Positions 60,776 through 64,000 of a stretch of DNA of 64,000 bases are shown here, piece after piece. Origin of the DNA: Fontisphaera persica (GTDB lineage Bacteria > Verrucomicrobiota > Verrucomicrobiia > Limisphaerales > Fontisphaeraceae); NCBI RefSeq assembly GCF_024832785.1, contig NZ_CP116615.1, forward strand, positions 4,030,001-4,094,000, given 5' to 3'. Under the pieces are notes generated by a model, which was given only the letters and a program-made list of their open reading frames with translations, was not told the origin of the DNA and did not search any database. Position numbers and translations under genes: made by a program. Each line of letters starts with the position of its first letter. The first letter of the stretch is position 1.

Positions 60776-62032
60776 ATGTCCAAAGCGTTTGAACGATTGC
60801 CAGGTTTTCGGGATTTTTATCCGGAACCGTTGCCGCATCCGGAGGTGGCCAGCGCCGACCTTCGGCGCCACATCTTTGACACGTGGCGCGAGGTGGCCCG
60901 CCGTTATGGTTTTCGCGAATATGACGGCCCGCCGCTGGAGCCGCTGGAATTGTACACCGCCAAAAGCGGCGCCGAAATTGTGGGGCAGTTGTATCATTTC
61001 GTGGACAAGGGCGGGCGCGAGGTGGCGTTGCGCCCCGAAATGACCCCCACTCTGGCCCGGCTGGTGGCCGCGCATCACCGCGCCTACAAAAAACCCATCA
61101 AGTGGTACACCATCCCCCAGCTCTTCCGCTACGAGCGCCAGCAAAAAGGCCGCCTGCGCGAGCATTTCCAGTTCAACGCGGACCTGATTGGCGAAGCGGA
61201 TCCCGCCGCGGACGCCGAGCTGATTGCGCTGCTCATTGACACGCTGCGGGCGTTGGGGCTGACGGCGCAGGATTTTGTCATCCGCCTCTCCAGCCGCAAT
61301 GCCTGGCGGGATTTCTACGCCCGCGGCGGCGGCGCGCCGGAGCGGGAGTATGATTTTTTTCAGACCATTGACAAACTCGAGCGCGAAACACCGGAGGTCA
61401 GCGCCGGCAAACTTCAAGCCCTCGGGTTTTCCCTGGAACAAGTGCGGGAATTCATCCAGCGCGGCGAACCCAGCCCCGAGCTGCAGGGGATTTTGGACAA
61501 TCTGCGCGCGCGGGACATGGGTGATTTTGTGAAGGTGGATTACGCGGTCATCCGCGGTCTGGCCTATTACACCGGCCCCGTCTTTGAAGCCTTTGACCGC
61601 CAGGGCGAGTTTCGCGCCATTGCCGGCGGCGGGCGGTATGACAATCTCATCCACCTCATTAGCGGGGGGAAGGTGGATTTGCCGGCGCTGGGTTTCGGCA
61701 TGGGCGATGTGGTGCTGGGCGAGCTGCTCAAGGCGCGCCAACTGGCCCCGGCCTTGCGCGCCCAGGTGGAGGTGCTGTGTGTGGTGGAGGACGAAACGCT
61801 CCGCCCGGCCACGCTGCGGCTGGTCCAGCAACTGCGCCAGGCCGGCAAGGCGGTGGAATACTCGCTCACCCCGGCCAAGGCCGACAAGCAGCTCAAACGC
61901 GCCCTGGAGCTGGGCGCGGCCCTGGTGGTGACGCTGCGCCGCGGAGAGGGTGGAGCCTTGCTGGCCCACTGGAAAAATCTGGCCACGCGCGCCGAGCAAG
62001 TCCTTCCCCCGGACCAGTGGCCGTGGCCGTGA
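60776..62032 (+). CDS. hisS: Histidine--tRNA ligase
   Basis: 418 residues from the ATG at 60776; an ATG at 60761 is an alternative. Class II synthetase motif 1 region (GFREYDGPPLEPLELY), motif 2 (FRYERQQKGRLREHFQFNADLIG), the histidine-specific LAYYTGPVFEAFDR and motif 3 (LPALGFGMGDVV) are all visible. A C-terminal anticodon-binding domain follows (about 325-418). It charges tRNA-His. A hisZ function is unlikely because motif 2 and the anticodon-binding domain are complete. Confidence 0.95.
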   Translation: MSKAFERLPGFRDFYPEPLPHPEVASADLRRHIFDTWREVARRYGFREYDGPPLEPLELYTAKSGAEIVGQLYHFVDKGGREVALRPEMTPTLARLVAAHHRAYKKPIKWYTIPQLFRYERQQKGRLREHFQFNADLIGEADPAADAELIALLIDTLRALGLTAQDFVIRLSSRNAWRDFYARGGGAPEREYDFFQTIDKLERETPEVSAGKLQALGFSLEQVREFIQRGEPSPELQGILDNLRARDMGDFVKVDYAVIRGLAYYTGPVFEAFDRQGEFRAIAGGGRYDNLIHLISGGKVDLPALGFGMGDVVLGELLKARQLAPALRAQVEVLCVVEDETLRPATLRLVQQLRQAGKAVEYSLTPAKADKQLKRALELGAALVVTLRRGEGGALLAHWKNLATRAEQVLPPDQWPWP

Positions 62033-62160
62033 GCGCCGGGCCGGCGCGACCGCCCGCTGGCCTGCCGCGGCCAGGACTCCCTGGCGAAGCGGTTTTTCGC
62101 GGTAACGGGCCGCCGCAAACCCATTCGACTTTTTCGCCTTCATGCCCTAGTTTGGGGGCC

Positions 62161-62958
62161 ATGAAGATTTTGTTTGTCGGCGATATTGTGGGGCAGCCCG
62201 GCCGCCGCGCCGTGCGGACGCTGGTACCCCGGCTGCGCCTGCGCCACGCCGTGGATTTTGTCATCGCCAACGGTGAAAACGCCGCCGGCGGCAGCGGCAT
62301 CACTCCCGCCGTGGCGGAGGAAATCTTTGAAAGCGGCGTGGACGTCATCACCTCCGGCGATCATTTGTGGGATCAAAAGGAAGTCCTGGCCCTGCTGGAC
62401 AAGGAGCCGCGTTTTTTGCGCCCCGCCAATTATCCGGCGGAGGTGCCGGGACGGGGCTGGGGGGTGTTTGAAAAAAGCGGATTGCCGCCCGTCGCCGTGC
62501 TGAATTTGCAGGGGCGCACCTTCATGCCCGCCCATGAAAATCCCTTCCGTCTGGCCCAGCAGGAAGCGCTGAATCTGCGCAGCCGGGCGCGGGTGGTCAT
62601 CGTGGATTTTCATGCCGAGGCCACCTCGGAAAAAATTGCGCTGGGCCGGATGCTGGATGGGATGGTGACGGCGGTGCTGGGGACGCACACCCATGTGCCC
62701 ACCGCCGATGAGCAAATATTCCCCGGCGGCACGGCCTTCATCAGCGACGTGGGGTTCACCGGCCCGCAGGACAGCGTGCTGGGACGCGAGATTGAACCCA
62801 TCATCCGCCGGTTTCTCACCGGCATGCCGCAACGCTTTGAGGTGGCCAAAGGCCGCACCGCGCTGCATGGCGCGCTGCTGGAAGTGGACGCGGCCACCGG
62901 CCGGGCCACGGCCATCAGCCGCGTGATGGAGCCGCTGCCGGTGGAGCCGAGCGCCTGA
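62161..62958 (+). CDS. YmdB-type metallophosphodiesterase
   Basis: 265 residues from the ATG at 62161, a typical length for the TIGR00282 family. Motifs are KILFVGDIVGQPGRRAV, FVIANGENAAGG, ITSGDHLWD, VVIVDFHAEATSEK and VLGTHTHVPTAD, which carry the two-metal ligands (Asp, Asn, His). Members such as Bacillus YmdB are phosphodiesterases that act on cyclic nucleotides or affect RNA decay; the substrate here is not determined. It lies between hisS and xseA on the same strand, 5 bp before xseA. Confidence 0.93.
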   Translation: MKILFVGDIVGQPGRRAVRTLVPRLRLRHAVDFVIANGENAAGGSGITPAVAEEIFESGVDVITSGDHLWDQKEVLALLDKEPRFLRPANYPAEVPGRGWGVFEKSGLPPVAVLNLQGRTFMPAHENPFRLAQQEALNLRSRARVVIVDFHAEATSEKIALGRMLDGMVTAVLGTHTHVPTADEQIFPGGTAFISDVGFTGPQDSVLGREIEPIIRRFLTGMPQRFEVAKGRTALHGALLEVDAATGRATAISRVMEPLPVEPSA

Positions 62959-62963
62959 AGGAT

Positions 62964-64000
62964 ATGCCGCGCAAAGCCCAAAGCCAGTGGGATTTTGGCG
63001 AGCTGTTCGGCCCGCAACAAACCCGCCAGGTATGGACGGTGACCGAAGTCACGCAGCGCGTCAAAAAACTGCTCGAGCAACAATTTCCCTCCCTCTGGGT
63101 CAAGGGCGAAGTCAGCAACCTGCGCAGCCAACCCTCCGGCCACATTTACTTCACCTTGAAAGACGCCGGCGCGCAACTGGCCTGCGTGCTCTTCCGCGGC
63201 GAGCCGGGCATCCGGCGGGAGCTGCTGGCGGATGGGCAGCAGGTCTTGCTGCGCGGGGAAATCACCGTCTATGAAGCTCGCGGCCAGTACCAACTGCTGG
63301 TGCGCGAAGTCGAGCCGCTGGGACTGGGGGCCTTGCAGGCCGCCTTCGAGCGGCTCAAACAAAAATTGCAGGCCGAAGGCTTGTTTGACCCGGCGCGCAA
63401 GCGGCCGCTGCCGCGCTTCATTTATCGTGTCGGGGTGGTGACCTCGCCCGCGGCGGCCGCCTGGAAGGATGTGTTGAGCGTCTGGCGGCGGCGGTTTGCC
63501 GGCATGGACCTTATCCTGGCGCCGTGCCGCGTGCAGGGTGACGGCGCCGCGGCGGAAATTGCCGCGGCCATTGCGCGGTTAAATCAATGGCATGTTGCGC
63601 AGCCCCCGGGCGGCGGCCTGCACGCCCTGCTGGTGACGCGCGGCGGCGGGAGCCTGGAAGATTTGTGGGCGTTCAATGAAGAGGTGGTGGCGCGCGCCAT
63701 TTTCCATTCCACTGTGCCGGTGGTTTCGGCGGTGGGCCATGAAATTGATTTCACCATCAGCGATTTTGTGGCCGATGTGCGCGCCCCCACCCCCAGCGCC
63801 GCCGCCGAGCTGCTCAGCGAGGGGATGTTTCAGGCGAAGCAATTGGCGCCCGCTTACGCCGACGTTTTGCGGCGGACGGTGGCCAAAAAATGGGAGCAGA
63901 AACAAGAGGCGCTGCAACAGCGCGAGCGGCGCCTGGCCCGGTGTCATCCGCGCCGCCGCCTCGAGCTGTGGAGCCAGCGGCTGGATGACTGGGTGGAGCG
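62964..64000 (+). CDS. xseA: Exodeoxyribonuclease VII large subunit (3' partial)
   Basis: The reading frame starts with the ATG at 62964, 5 bp after the YmdB-like stop, and runs past the end of the window. The visible 345 residues show the OB-fold domain (VTEVTQRVKKLLEQQFPSLWVKGEVSN, GHIYFTLKD) and the catalytic region with GVVTSPAAAAWKDVL, TRGGGSLEDLWAFN and VSAVGHEIDFTISDFVADVRAPTPSAAAE. With XseB it degrades single-stranded DNA in mismatch repair and related pathways. The C-terminal coiled-coil is only begun here. Confidence 0.95.
   Translation, partial: MPRKAQSQWDFGELFGPQQTRQVWTVTEVTQRVKKLLEQQFPSLWVKGEVSNLRSQPSGHIYFTLKDAGAQLACVLFRGEPGIRRELLADGQQVLLRGEITVYEARGQYQLLVREVEPLGLGALQAAFERLKQKLQAEGLFDPARKRPLPRFIYRVGVVTSPAAAAWKDVLSVWRRRFAGMDLILAPCRVQGDGAAAEIAAAIARLNQWHVAQPPGGGLHALLVTRGGGSLEDLWAFNEEVVARAIFHSTVPVVSAVGHEIDFTISDFVADVRAPTPSAAAELLSEGMFQAKQLAPAYADVLRRTVAKKWEQKQEALQQRERRLARCHPRRRLELWSQRLDDWVE

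Overview
This GC-rich, gene-dense window looks like a chromosome segment of a Verrucomicrobiota bacterium, most likely in or near the Limisphaerales/Pedosphaera group. The best lineage marker is a 51-residue small basic protein of the kind known from Verrucomicrobia, Chlamydiae and Planctomycetes (10499-10654). A Gram-negative envelope fits this: a complete Tol-Pal operon, a TonB system, an exosortase/exopolysaccharide locus, exported DUF1080 and GDSL proteins, pseudopilins and PilT/PilU motors. The assignment is inference from gene content.

Layout. 1-7.9 kb: the end of a hybrid sensor kinase, a minus-strand pseudopilin-type operon with a candidate sigma-54 promoter, and a periplasmic coiled-coil protein overlapping an orphan sensor kinase. 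8-14 kb: a large repeat (beta-propeller) protein, the small basic protein, a pseudouridine synthase, an SH3 protein, FolD and a DUF6941-like protein. 14-16 kb: a decayed insertion sequence with a 6-bp target duplication, sitting in a truncated GH13 sucrose-phosphorylase-like gene, followed by tRNA-Ala(CGC). 16-21 kb: cupin, glutaredoxin, a small His-containing protein, an SDR enzyme, a GDSL hydrolase and a membrane-fused spermidine-synthase-like protein.

21-30 kb is a signalling and uptake region. A CarH/LitR-type B12-binding MerR regulator is divergent from a group-2 sigma-70 factor, with repeated TTTTGTCG motifs on both promoters. Then come TonB and a TonB-dependent receptor under a Fur-like repeat operator, and two tandem receiver-metallo-beta-lactamase fusion proteins. 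30-33 kb: a CtpA protease and TsaD. 33-44 kb: an exopolysaccharide locus of two convergent blocks: exported protein, outer-membrane barrel, Wza-like and Wzc-like proteins on +; WcaJ-like transferase, EpsI-like protein, exosortase and a GT39-like membrane glycosyltransferase on -.

44-49 kb: tolQ-tolR-tolA-tolB-pal with a second Pal-like lipoprotein, ending at a clear terminator. 49-54 kb: DeoC, a putative lipoprotein isoaspartyl methyltransferase, TrpD, a SET-domain protein and a MidA-like methyltransferase. 54-57 kb: PilT, PilU and a pseudoreceiver-like protein. 57-64 kb: a radical SAM protein, DUF1080, a WYL regulator, an HU-family protein, HisS, a YmdB-type phosphodiesterase and the start of XseA, cut by the window edge.

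The most unusual points are the B12 photoreceptor-like regulator paired with a sigma factor, the tandem receiver-MBL proteins, and the precisely reconstructable IS insertion into a gene relic. No CRISPR array, rRNA or prophage was seen.
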